A stretch of DNA of 64,000 nucleotides from UBA11612 sp965228575 (GTDB taxonomy: Bacteria > Pseudomonadota > Alphaproteobacteria > Rhodospirillales > Rhodospirillaceae). The notes beneath the pieces are model-generated. The model did not search any database. It saw only the letters and a program-made list of their open reading frames with translations, and was not told the origin of the DNA. A program made the position numbers and the translations under genes. Below, in pieces: positions 39,942-47,551 of the stretch (position 1 is its first letter; the number at the start of each line of letters is the position of its first letter). Where the stretch lies: the NCBI GenBank assembly GCA_965228575.1, contig CBDDHW010000001.1, forward strand, positions 186,001 to 250,000, in the 5' to 3' direction.

Positions 39942-40481
39942 TTGGTTAACGTTATTCGAGCCAAGCTTCATGGGCTGAGAGTTACGGGCGCAGATCTCCA
40001 CTATCATGGATCAATTACCTTGGACCCCGAGCACTGCGATCAGGCTGGGCTCTATCCCACGGAGTTTGTTCAGGTCTGGAATAAAAACTCAGGTGCACGC
40101 TTGTCGACGTACGTGATTTTCGGAGAGGCTGGATCTCGGTGCTGTGTACTCAACGGCGCGGCTGCTCGCACGTGCCAGATTGGCGATGAACTTATTATTG
40201 CAGCGGCCGAGGATGTAGAGCCTGAAAAGCTTTATGCGTTGCAGCCAAAGATCGTAACGTTCAAACCGGGAAACGAAATCGATCAGGTTCTGCAATATGA
40301 GGTTTTTAAGAGCGACTCCCGACCGTTCGACTTTCGCATTGTCGATGGCAAAGCCCACCAACCTGCGAGTGTTCACAATTATCCTGATGTTGATTTAAAC
40401 TCAATTCGGGGAGAACTGGAATCAAAAGGACTCTCTGAAGCAGACATAGATTCATTTATATCCAAATATCTAACGCGATAA
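39942..40481 (+). CDS. panD: aspartate 1-decarboxylase PanD with C-terminal extension
   Basis: A 179-aa pyruvoyl enzyme precursor making beta-alanine for pantothenate. ADLHYHGSITLDPEHCDQAG holds the self-cleavage site (Gly-Ser in YHGSITLD). TYVIFGEAGSR and VLNGAAARTCQIGDELIIAA are typical. Standard PanD is about 126 aa; here a tail of about 50 residues (from about residue 130: SRPFDFRIVDGKAHQPASV to SKYLTR) has no known counterpart to me. TTG start, with GAGGA 6-7 nt upstream. Confidence 0.88.
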   Translation: MVNVIRAKLHGLRVTGADLHYHGSITLDPEHCDQAGLYPTEFVQVWNKNSGARLSTYVIFGEAGSRCCVLNGAAARTCQIGDELIIAAAEDVEPEKLYALQPKIVTFKPGNEIDQVLQYEVFKSDSRPFDFRIVDGKAHQPASVHNYPDVDLNSIRGELESKGLSEADIDSFISKYLTR

Positions 40482-40505
40482 CCCCGCCCATGTTAATTTT
40501 TGACC

Positions 40506-41105
40506 ATGTCACAGTCAGGTTCTGATAGGCCAACTTTACATTTGGCTTTACCTATTACGACGCGACGATTGTTGATTCGTGAGTACATGGTTGAGGATGC
40601 GTCTGCCGTTTATGGGTATGTTAAAGATCCTATCTATTGGCAATATCAGAGATCGGAAGCCCCTTCCGAAGACCAAATCAATACGCTCATTGAGTGGGTC
40701 GTCCGCGAGCAGTCAGCTTCACCTCGCCTCCTTTACTTTTTAGCAGCTGCACGTCGAGACACGGGCGAGATTGTTGGTGAAGCTGTATTGAAGGTTACCA
40801 ATCCCGACGATAAGCAGGGAGAGCTTGGATTTGGAGTGGTTCCTAAATTTTGGAAACACGGATACGGGACCGAAATTGGTCACGCGATTCTCGATGCCGC
40901 GTTTGCTTCTTTCCGGTTGCATCGTGTCGTTGGTCTTTGTAGTCCAGATAACAAAGCGTCAATTCGGGTTATGCAAAAATTGGGTATGGCGCGCGAGGGA
41001 CTGCTTCGCGATGTTCATTTTGGCCGCGGAAAATGGTGGAGCTCGGTGGTGTACGGCATTCTCGAAGATGAGTACGCCAAAATTCGAAGCGTTAGAAAAG
41101 AGTAG
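40506..41105 (+). CDS. GNAT-family N-acetyltransferase (RimJ/RimL type)
   Basis: A protein of about 199 aa with ITTRRLLIREYMVEDASAVY at the N-terminus, LGFGVVPKFWKHGYGTEIGH (acetyl-CoA-binding motif A with W-x-x-G-Y/G) and VVGLCSPDNKASIRVMQKLGM. This is typical of RimJ/RimL-like acetyltransferases. Substrate unknown. ATG 40506 is chosen over TTG 40500. It ends 2 nt before the convergent next gene's stop. Confidence 0.85.
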   Translation: MSQSGSDRPTLHLALPITTRRLLIREYMVEDASAVYGYVKDPIYWQYQRSEAPSEDQINTLIEWVVREQSASPRLLYFLAAARRDTGEIVGEAVLKVTNPDDKQGELGFGVVPKFWKHGYGTEIGHAILDAAFASFRLHRVVGLCSPDNKASIRVMQKLGMAREGLLRDVHFGRGKWWSSVVYGILEDEYAKIRSVRKE

Positions 41106-41107
41106 GG

Positions 41108-42574
41108 TCACCAACCGGTCATGATGCGGTCGACGAGTTGCTTGACCGTTGGGACAAAGCCATTCTTGTACCAGGGGTCTTGACTAAATCGATAGGCATT
41201 GTGGCCTGCAAACATCAACTCCTTATCAATATCTCCGCTGTGCGCGATGTTCTGGAGAGTTTTTTGGATGCAAAAGCTGCGCGGATCGGCTTTGCGGCCC
41301 GTCGAACCGCTTTCGCCCTGTGACCAATTTGAGAACGAACATGCAGACAGACAACCCATACACGCTATTTGGTCCGCTCGAATTTGTTCTGCATTAGACG
41401 GCGTTACAAAAACCAATGTCGAGTCTGGTGTTTTTAAGGCTTCAGTGAATCCCTGGGCAATCCAGCTTTCAGCGCGTTCTTTGTCTTCGGAAGTTACGTA
41501 GACGTCTCGCTTTCGAGCATTGATACTTAGTGCGGTGTCATGAGCGCCAACCACTTCAACTGTAAACGGAATCTGGCGTTCGCTTCGAGCTTCCAAGTCG
41601 GCCAAAAATTCATTGTGAACTGCAGATGAGTAAAAACCAGTTGGACTATATTTGTGTAAGGTTACGTCGCCGGGATTTAGAGTCACGAGGCGTTTCTTCC
41701 ACTCGTCTGAAATGGGGCTTTCTTTTGTCAAAAGTGGCCGCGTACCAAATTGGAAAGCGACTGGGCCAACCTCGGGATTATCAAGCCAATGATCCCACTC
41801 GTGGAGCCACCAAACGCCACCTGCCATTATGATCGGGGTGTCGTGAAGCCCAGCTTCATTCATGACTTTGCGCAGAGCAACGATACGCGGGTAAGGATCT
41901 TCTGGTTTGCGCGGGTTCTCAGAATTTGAAAGCCCATTGTGACCGCCAGCAAGCCACGGGTCCTCGTACACAACCCCGCCAAGAAATTCAGCAAACTTAA
42001 AATACGCGCGCTTCCAAAGCGCGCGAAACGCACGGGCTGAAGAAATAATAGGATAATAATGAATGCGGTAACTTGCTGCGATTTCTGCGAGCCGATAGGG
42101 CATTCCTGCGCCGCAGGTTACGCCATGAACAAGATCGCGACATTTATCAAGAACACCAGTGAGCACACGCTCAGCGCCACCCATTTCCCATAGAATATTG
42201 ATATGTAAGCGCCCCTGATTGCCGCGCGTTTCATGGGCGATGCGTGCCTGCTCAATACCGCCATCAATTGCATAGCGCACGAGTTCTTCGTGGCGGTCTC
42301 TACGCGTCTTGCCACTATAGATCTGCGGTATAGGTTGTCCGTCACTATCGTAAGAATCAGCATTCACACCGGAGAACGTCCCAATGCCTCCGGCAGCCGC
42401 CCATGCGCCAGAGCTCTCACCGTTTGTGATGGCAACTCCCTTGCCACCCTCAATAATGGGTAGAACCTCTTGACCGGCGATACGTATGGCGTTGAGCGCC
42501 TTCACGCATAATGCTCCATCTTGAGAGTTAGTGAATGTGACCCCGAGGCGGGTACCCCCCTCTGCTGCCGTCAC
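41108..42574 (-). CDS. nitronate monooxygenase-like flavoprotein
   Basis: A 488-aa protein related to the nitronate monooxygenase (2-nitropropane dioxygenase) FMN TIM-barrel family, longer than the usual 320-350 aa. IIEGGKGVAITNGESSGAWA, HGVTCGAGMPYRLAEIA, TPIIMAGGVWW and VAFQFGTRPLLTKES correspond to conserved barrel segments. The C-terminal part has a CMGCLSACSFSNW cysteine motif and KADPRSFCIQKTL, absent from ordinary members, which may bind metal. Substrate unknown. Confidence 0.75.
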   Translation of the reverse strand: MTAAEGGTRLGVTFTNSQDGALCVKALNAIRIAGQEVLPIIEGGKGVAITNGESSGAWAAAGGIGTFSGVNADSYDSDGQPIPQIYSGKTRRDRHEELVRYAIDGGIEQARIAHETRGNQGRLHINILWEMGGAERVLTGVLDKCRDLVHGVTCGAGMPYRLAEIAASYRIHYYPIISSARAFRALWKRAYFKFAEFLGGVVYEDPWLAGGHNGLSNSENPRKPEDPYPRIVALRKVMNEAGLHDTPIIMAGGVWWLHEWDHWLDNPEVGPVAFQFGTRPLLTKESPISDEWKKRLVTLNPGDVTLHKYSPTGFYSSAVHNEFLADLEARSERQIPFTVEVVGAHDTALSINARKRDVYVTSEDKERAESWIAQGFTEALKTPDSTLVFVTPSNAEQIRADQIACMGCLSACSFSNWSQGESGSTGRKADPRSFCIQKTLQNIAHSGDIDKELMFAGHNAYRFSQDPWYKNGFVPTVKQLVDRIMTGW

Positions 42575-42686
42575 GCCTATCTACTGACAGCCGATTCGCG
42601 TCAGCAATATAGGGCTTTGAAGCCAGCAAACCAAGGAAACTCCTCTAATTTCAGTATATTGCGGGTCATGCCACCGAGAAACACCA

Positions 42687-43421
42687 TCAGGTGGGGAACG
42701 CTTTCAATAATTTCCCTGGCATATCTGTGAAAATAGCGCTCACTCCCCAAGAAAAGAGCTCATGTGCCCTCTCTAGTTCGTTCACTGTGTAACCGAGTAC
42801 TGTGTATCCGGCCTCATTCATTTCAGCCACAGCCTCTTGAGTTAGATACTCATGATTAGCGTTAAACGCGGTGAGCTCCATTGTTTGTCCTAGTTTTTCC
42901 CAGTCTGCGGGTCGTTGATCAAAAATCAACCCGCGAGGCCAGTCGGCAAGAATCTCTTTGGCGGCGGCGACAGCTTGCATTGAGAAACTAGAAATAAGAG
43001 GTGTTGAAGCTGACTTCGGCCAGCAATCTTTCGCGACCGGTAAGGCGATTGTTGCCAGATCCACTTCCCGGCCAGGATCAACTTTAAGCTCCATGTTAAA
43101 GCCGAGTCTAAGAGTGGCCAAAGTCTCTAAAGTTTCTTCGAGTGTTGGTATTGGTTCGCCTTTGTACACCTCGTCGAACCAACTTCCTGCGTCCAATGCG
43201 CCAATCGCATCGAGTGGCATTTCCGCGACCCGCCCTACACCGTCTGATGTGCGCTCTAACGTATCGTCGTGAAATATGACAACCCGGTTATCAATCGTCA
43301 GAGCGGCGTCGAACTCTATCCACCGGGCGCCTTCGAGCGCGGCTTGCCTGAACGACGCCAGAGTGTTCTCTGGCGCCGCTCGAGGCGAACCACGGTGCCC
43401 AATAATACGCGGTATATTCAT
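42687..43421 (-). CDS. glycerophosphodiester phosphodiesterase
   Basis: A 244-aa GDPD TIM barrel. IIGHRGSPRAAPENTLASF gives the two catalytic His/Glu region motifs; WIEFDAALTIDNRVVIFHDD has the metal-binding residues. LGFNMELKVDPG is the expected Glu/Lys site. Cytosolic, without a signal peptide. It splits glycerophosphodiesters to glycerol-3-phosphate and alcohol. It lies 30 nt after pnp on the same strand. Confidence 0.9.
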   Translation of the reverse strand: MNIPRIIGHRGSPRAAPENTLASFRQAALEGARWIEFDAALTIDNRVVIFHDDTLERTSDGVGRVAEMPLDAIGALDAGSWFDEVYKGEPIPTLEETLETLATLRLGFNMELKVDPGREVDLATIALPVAKDCWPKSASTPLISSFSMQAVAAAKEILADWPRGLIFDQRPADWEKLGQTMELTAFNANHEYLTQEAVAEMNEAGYTVLGYTVNELERAHELFSWGVSAIFTDMPGKLLKAFPT

Positions 43422-43451
43422 TGGGACCTAAATTTGGGTAGCGTGTAAGAG

Positions 43452-45569
43452 CTAAGCTTCAGATTTTTCCAGATCGTCACCGGTTGCTTGGTCAACGCGC
43501 TTCATGCTCAGTTTAACTTTGCCGCGGTCATCGATTGCCAGACATTTGACTTTTACGGTCTCACCTTCTTGAACAATGTCGCTGACTTTTTCCACGCGTT
43601 GTGGTGCGAGCTCTGAAATGTGCACCAGGCCGTCGCGTTTACCCATGAAATTGACGAATGCGCCGAAGTCCATGATTTTAACAACCTTGCCCGAGTAGAT
43701 CACACCGACCTCAGGTTCCGCGACAATATCGCGAATACGCTTTACGGCTTCTTCCATCATTTCTTGATCGGCCGACGCTACACGTACCGTTCCATCGTCT
43801 TCAATATCGATCTTGGTGCCAGTAGTTTCTTGTAATTCGCGAATAACTTTTCCACCTGTACCAATAATGTCGCGAATTTTATCTTTCGGGATGGACAGTG
43901 TTGTAATACGCGGTGCGTGATCGGCAACTGTGTCGCGCGCCCCGGCCATCGCCTTCGACATTTCTCCAAGAATATGCAGTCGCCCATCTTTGGCTTGGAG
44001 AAGTGCAATTTCCATAATTTCCTTGGTAATTGACGTGATCTTGATGTCCATTTGAAGCGAGGTCACACCACTTTCAGTGCCCGCGACCTTAAAATCCATA
44101 TCACCAAGATGGTCTTCGTCCCCCAAAATATCGGACAGAACAGCGAATTCATCACCTTCCTTGATCAACCCCATGGCAATGCCGGCAATTGATCTTGGTA
44201 AAGGTACGCCGGCATCCATAAGGGACAAGGACGTTCCGCAAACAGTCGCCATAGATGAAGAGCCGTTTGACTCAGTGATCTCGGAGACAACACGCATTGT
44301 ATAGGGAAAATCTTCACGGCTTGGTAGCAGGGGTTTAACGGCGCGCCATGCCAGTTTTCCATGGCCAATTTCGCGCCGACCGGCCCCACCCATCCGGCCT
44401 GTTTCGCCTACAGAATATGGCGGAAAATTATAGTGGAGCATGAAATTTTGTCTGTACTCACCTTCGAGCGCATCGATGATCTGTTCATCTTGGCCCGTAC
44501 CGAGCGTGGTCGTTACAAGCGCTTGGGTTTCCCCGCGCGTAAACAGAGCCGAACCATGAGTGCGCGGAAGAACGCCAACTTCAACTTCTATTGGCCGCAC
44601 AGTTTTTGTGTCACGACCATCTATACGCACACCCGTTTTAAGAATGTTACCGCGGACAACGTCAGACTCCATGTTCTTAAAAACGCCACTCGCAACTGCG
44701 ATCTCTTCTTCGTTGTCCCCAAGACTCTCGATGGCTTTTTCCTTGACGGCCCCGACAGCGGCGTAGCGGTCCTGTTTCACAGGATTTTTATATGCTTCAG
44801 CGAGTTCGTCTGCGAAGGCTTCGAATTTAGATTTAACCGCAGCAACCGCTTCTGGTTCGGGAGTGAGCTCATAGGGATCCTTGGCGCAAAGTTCAGCGAG
44901 CTGAATGATGGCTTGGATAACCGGTTGCATTTGCTCATGACCGAAGTTCACCGCACCAAGCATTACGTCTTCCGACAGCTCCTTGGCTTCGGATTCAACC
45001 ATCAAGACGCCATCACGCGTTCCCGCTAGAACTAGATCGAGTTCAGAGTTTGGGACCTCGTCCATGCTCGGATTGAGTACATATTGTCCATCGACGTATC
45101 CTACACGCGCGCCAGCGATCGGCCCGAGAAACGGTATGCCTGAGATCGTAAGCGCCGCGGATGCACCGATCATGGCGACAACGTCTGGATCATTTTTCAA
45201 ATCATGAGACAAGACCGTGCACACGACTTGAGTTTCATTGCGATAACTGGAGTGAAATAACGGTCGGATTGGCCGATCTATGAGTCTCGACGTGAGTGTT
45301 TCTTTTTCCGTCGGACGGCCTTCACGCTTAAAAAAGCCACCAGGAATTTTCCCAGCGGCCGACGTTTTCTCTTGATAATTTACTGTTAGCGGAAAGAAAT
45401 CGACCCCAGGCTTTGGGGTGCGGGTTCCGACGGCGGTACATAAGACGGACGTTTCACCATAAGAGATCATTACAGCCCCGTCGGCTTGGCGTGCGATTTT
45501 ACCGGTCTCAATAACCAGTTTGCGCCCGCCCCAATCGAGTTCTTTGCGATGTACATTAAACATAGACAT
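43452..45569 (-). CDS. pnp: polyribonucleotide nucleotidyltransferase (PNPase)
   Basis: A 705-aa 3'-5' exoribonuclease, full length. Two RNase PH domains (IARQADGAVMISYGETSVLC; REIGHGKLAWRAVKPLLP), then KH (DIIGTGGKVIRELQETTG) and S1 (VGVIYSGKVVKIMDFGAF) at the C-terminus. ATG 45569 (MSMFNVHRKEL) has AAGGA 7 nt upstream. The longer frame to 45629 is not supported. It follows rpsO after a 313-nt leader with hairpins, consistent with post-transcriptional autocontrol as in E. coli. Confidence 0.97.
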   Translation of the reverse strand: MSMFNVHRKELDWGGRKLVIETGKIARQADGAVMISYGETSVLCTAVGTRTPKPGVDFFPLTVNYQEKTSAAGKIPGGFFKREGRPTEKETLTSRLIDRPIRPLFHSSYRNETQVVCTVLSHDLKNDPDVVAMIGASAALTISGIPFLGPIAGARVGYVDGQYVLNPSMDEVPNSELDLVLAGTRDGVLMVESEAKELSEDVMLGAVNFGHEQMQPVIQAIIQLAELCAKDPYELTPEPEAVAAVKSKFEAFADELAEAYKNPVKQDRYAAVGAVKEKAIESLGDNEEEIAVASGVFKNMESDVVRGNILKTGVRIDGRDTKTVRPIEVEVGVLPRTHGSALFTRGETQALVTTTLGTGQDEQIIDALEGEYRQNFMLHYNFPPYSVGETGRMGGAGRREIGHGKLAWRAVKPLLPSREDFPYTMRVVSEITESNGSSSMATVCGTSLSLMDAGVPLPRSIAGIAMGLIKEGDEFAVLSDILGDEDHLGDMDFKVAGTESGVTSLQMDIKITSITKEIMEIALLQAKDGRLHILGEMSKAMAGARDTVADHAPRITTLSIPKDKIRDIIGTGGKVIRELQETTGTKIDIEDDGTVRVASADQEMMEEAVKRIRDIVAEPEVGVIYSGKVVKIMDFGAFVNFMGKRDGLVHISELAPQRVEKVSDIVQEGETVKVKCLAIDDRGKVKLSMKRVDQATGDDLEKSEA

Positions 45570-45882
45570 ATTTTTTTCCTTATCCCTCACGGACTGGCAC
45601 CGGATTGTGCATTTCGTCGCTGTTCGCAACCTGAAATGGTTGTTTAGAGAGCAGCGAATTCAGCCCCGCGCGGGCGTTTTTTATGCCCACGCACCATTTT
45701 GATATGCCACTCAGGCGGCATACCGACAAACGCGAAAACGGTTTCACCCCGACGCGCATTACTGCAGCAGCAAAAAAAACTCCAGCGTAGCGCCGCCGCA
45801 TGACGACAGCGAAATTAGGTTTCGCACAAATGGCGCGAAACTTTGTAATCGCTGCATTGTCTCTACTCTGGAGGACCAAAAG
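45570..45882 (-). other. rpsO-pnp intergenic region and structured pnp leader
   Basis: No convincing gene lies in these 313 nt. On the minus strand there is a hairpin just after rpsO: GTTTCGC/GCGAAAC, 45819-45841, 9-nt loop. A second is TATGCC/GGCATA at 45703-45722, and a GC-rich element, CCCGCGCGGG, is near 45667. The 99-codon frame here (45580-45879) shows no conserved features and is not listed. The layout fits a pnp leader cut by RNase III, but that is inference. Confidence 0.5.
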
Positions 45883-46152
45883 TCAGCGTCGGATACCAAG
45901 ACGTGAAATGAGTTTCTCGTAGCGGTCCTGTGAACGGCTTTTTAAGTAGTCAAGCATTCGACGACGCTGAGCCACCAACATCAAGAGGCCTCGTCTTGAG
46001 TGATTGTCTTTTGCGTGTTCTTTGAAGTGTTCAGTGAGATTTTTAATGCGCTCGGTTGTGATCGCAATTTGAACTTCAGCGGAACCTGTATCGCCGTCTT
46101 TTATGGCAAATTCTTTGATAAGCGCCTGCTTGCGCTCTTGAGTAATCGACAT
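45883..46152 (-). CDS. rpsO: 30S ribosomal protein S15
   Basis: An 89-aa primary 16S rRNA-binding protein. Conserved: KQALIKEFAIKDGDTGSAEV, HFKEHAKDNHSRRGLLMLV and RRRMLDYLKSRSQDRYEKLI, ending LGIRR. It is 16 nt after truB and before pnp, the classic truB-rpsO-pnp order. Confidence 0.98.
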   Translation of the reverse strand: MSITQERKQALIKEFAIKDGDTGSAEVQIAITTERIKNLTEHFKEHAKDNHSRRGLLMLVAQRRRMLDYLKSRSQDRYEKLISRLGIRR

Positions 46153-46168
46153 CGGGTACTCCTTAAAC

Positions 46169-47095
46169 TTAGGTGTTTAGAACGCGGACGGGACGGACCA
46201 TGCCGTTCCCGACCTCAGCTACCGCGATCAACGTTTCCCCGCAGACGGCTTGGACAGTCATACCTTGTTCAAGTCCAGGGTTAGCGTTGCGTTTAACCAC
46301 CGGCCACAAAGAAATCGATTGTCCGTGGGTTATGCGGCGCGCTTCTTCACTTGTCAGAGCCAGAGCCGGGATGTCGTCCAGCACGGTTCCTACAGGAAGA
46401 AGACATTCGGAAGCGGCGGCTTTATGCCCTAGCGCCTCCAGTTTTTCCAGTGAAATCGAGCTTTTTTCGGAAAAAGGGCCACATTGAGTGCGCCTCAGTC
46501 GGCTAATATGACCGAATGTTCCGAGAGTCTGAGCTAGATCGCGCACCAACGCCCTTACATATGTCCCTTTGCCGCATCGAACGCGAAAGCGCGCGCACTC
46601 TGTATTGACTATTTCGACTAAATTTAGCGCGTGAACGATTACCCGTCTTGGCGTCAGATTCAGAGGCACATTTTTACGGGCCAGGTCATAAGCCCTCTGT
46701 CCGCTGACTTTAACAGCAGAGTAATCGGGAGGAATCTGGTCTATTTCGCCAACAAAGCTACTCAAGGCGCTAACAATATCGATTTCAGATGGCCTTGAGT
46801 CTGAGGTCTCCAAAGTCACGCCTTCACTGTCGTCGGTATCCGTCCGTTCTCCCCATCGAACGTCAAATTCGTATGCCTTGCGACTATCCATCGCAAAATT
46901 AACGGTTTTGGTCGCTGAGCCTAGAGCGATGGGCAAAACGCCCGTTGCGAGCGGGTCTAGTGTCCCGCCATGTCCAGCTTTCGCCGCGTTTACGGCTGAT
47001 TTCACACGAGCCACAACCTTTGCCGCTGTGACACCAGGTGGTTTATCGACAGCGATCCATCCGTTGACGATGTCTCCCCGACGTTTACGAGTCAC
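46169..47095 (-). CDS. truB: tRNA pseudouridine(55) synthase
   Basis: A 308-aa enzyme. GWIAVDKPPGVTAAKVV, the catalytic Asp in GHGGTLDPLATGVLPIALG, and YEFDVRWGERTDTDD are typical. The frame opens at 47125, but GTG 47095 gives VTRKRRGDIVNGW, matching the usual MxRKRxGRxVxGW start, and overlaps the end of rbfA by 11 nt. The C-terminal PUA-like part ends MVRPVRVLNT. Confidence 0.95.
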   Translation of the reverse strand: MTRKRRGDIVNGWIAVDKPPGVTAAKVVARVKSAVNAAKAGHGGTLDPLATGVLPIALGSATKTVNFAMDSRKAYEFDVRWGERTDTDDSEGVTLETSDSRPSEIDIVSALSSFVGEIDQIPPDYSAVKVSGQRAYDLARKNVPLNLTPRRVIVHALNLVEIVNTECARFRVRCGKGTYVRALVRDLAQTLGTFGHISRLRRTQCGPFSEKSSISLEKLEALGHKAAASECLLPVGTVLDDIPALALTSEEARRITHGQSISLWPVVKRNANPGLEQGMTVQAVCGETLIAVAEVGNGMVRPVRVLNT

Positions 47096-47507
47096 TCGAA
47101 TCCTCTGATTTTGGCGCCTTGTCATTTTTTAAATCACGGGCAACCTCGGGTCGGTGGAGAAGGCGTGAAATATGATCTGCGTCATCGAAAGTTGTATCGG
47201 CAGAGAAAACAAGGTCTGGAATAAATCTCAATTTTATCCGGCGAGCGAGTTCACGGCGCAAGAAAGGCTTCACTCTCTGAAGTGCACTTAAGATGCCTGC
47301 AGAATCGCCTCCACCTAAGGGAATGACATAAACGCGGGCATGCTTTAAGTCAGGGCTTGGTCTAACTTCCGTGACTGTTAAGCGCACGCCCGCTAGATCC
47401 GGATCACGCAGCACATCACGATCAAATATTGAAGCAAGCGTGTGTCGGAGCTCTTCTCCAACACGCAACTGACGTTGGCCTGGGGGAGATGACCTTTGTT
47501 TTCCCAT
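47085..47507 (-). CDS. rbfA: ribosome-binding factor A
   Basis: A KH-fold protein of about 140 aa that helps 30S maturation. RQLRVGEELRHTLASIFDRDV, LTVTEVRPSPDLKHARVYVIPLGG (given in parts: TEVRPSPDLKHARVYV) and LRRELARRIKLRFIPDLVF are conserved. ATG 47507 (MGKQRSSPPG) is preferred to 47540. It lies between infB and truB. Confidence 0.94.
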   Translation of the reverse strand: MGKQRSSPPGQRQLRVGEELRHTLASIFDRDVLRDPDLAGVRLTVTEVRPSPDLKHARVYVIPLGGGDSAGILSALQRVKPFLRRELARRIKLRFIPDLVFSADTTFDDADHISRLLHRPEVARDLKNDKAPKSEDSSDS

Positions 47508-47551
47508 TGTGTCGTTCCGTGGCCAGTGGTCTTGAACCACGCCAATTGACT

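Noticed and set aside
45580..45879. A 99-codon minus-strand ORF between rpsO and pnp.
   Set aside because: It has no recognisable domain, Cys/Arg-rich unlikely composition, no ribosome-binding site, and overlaps the structured pnp leader.
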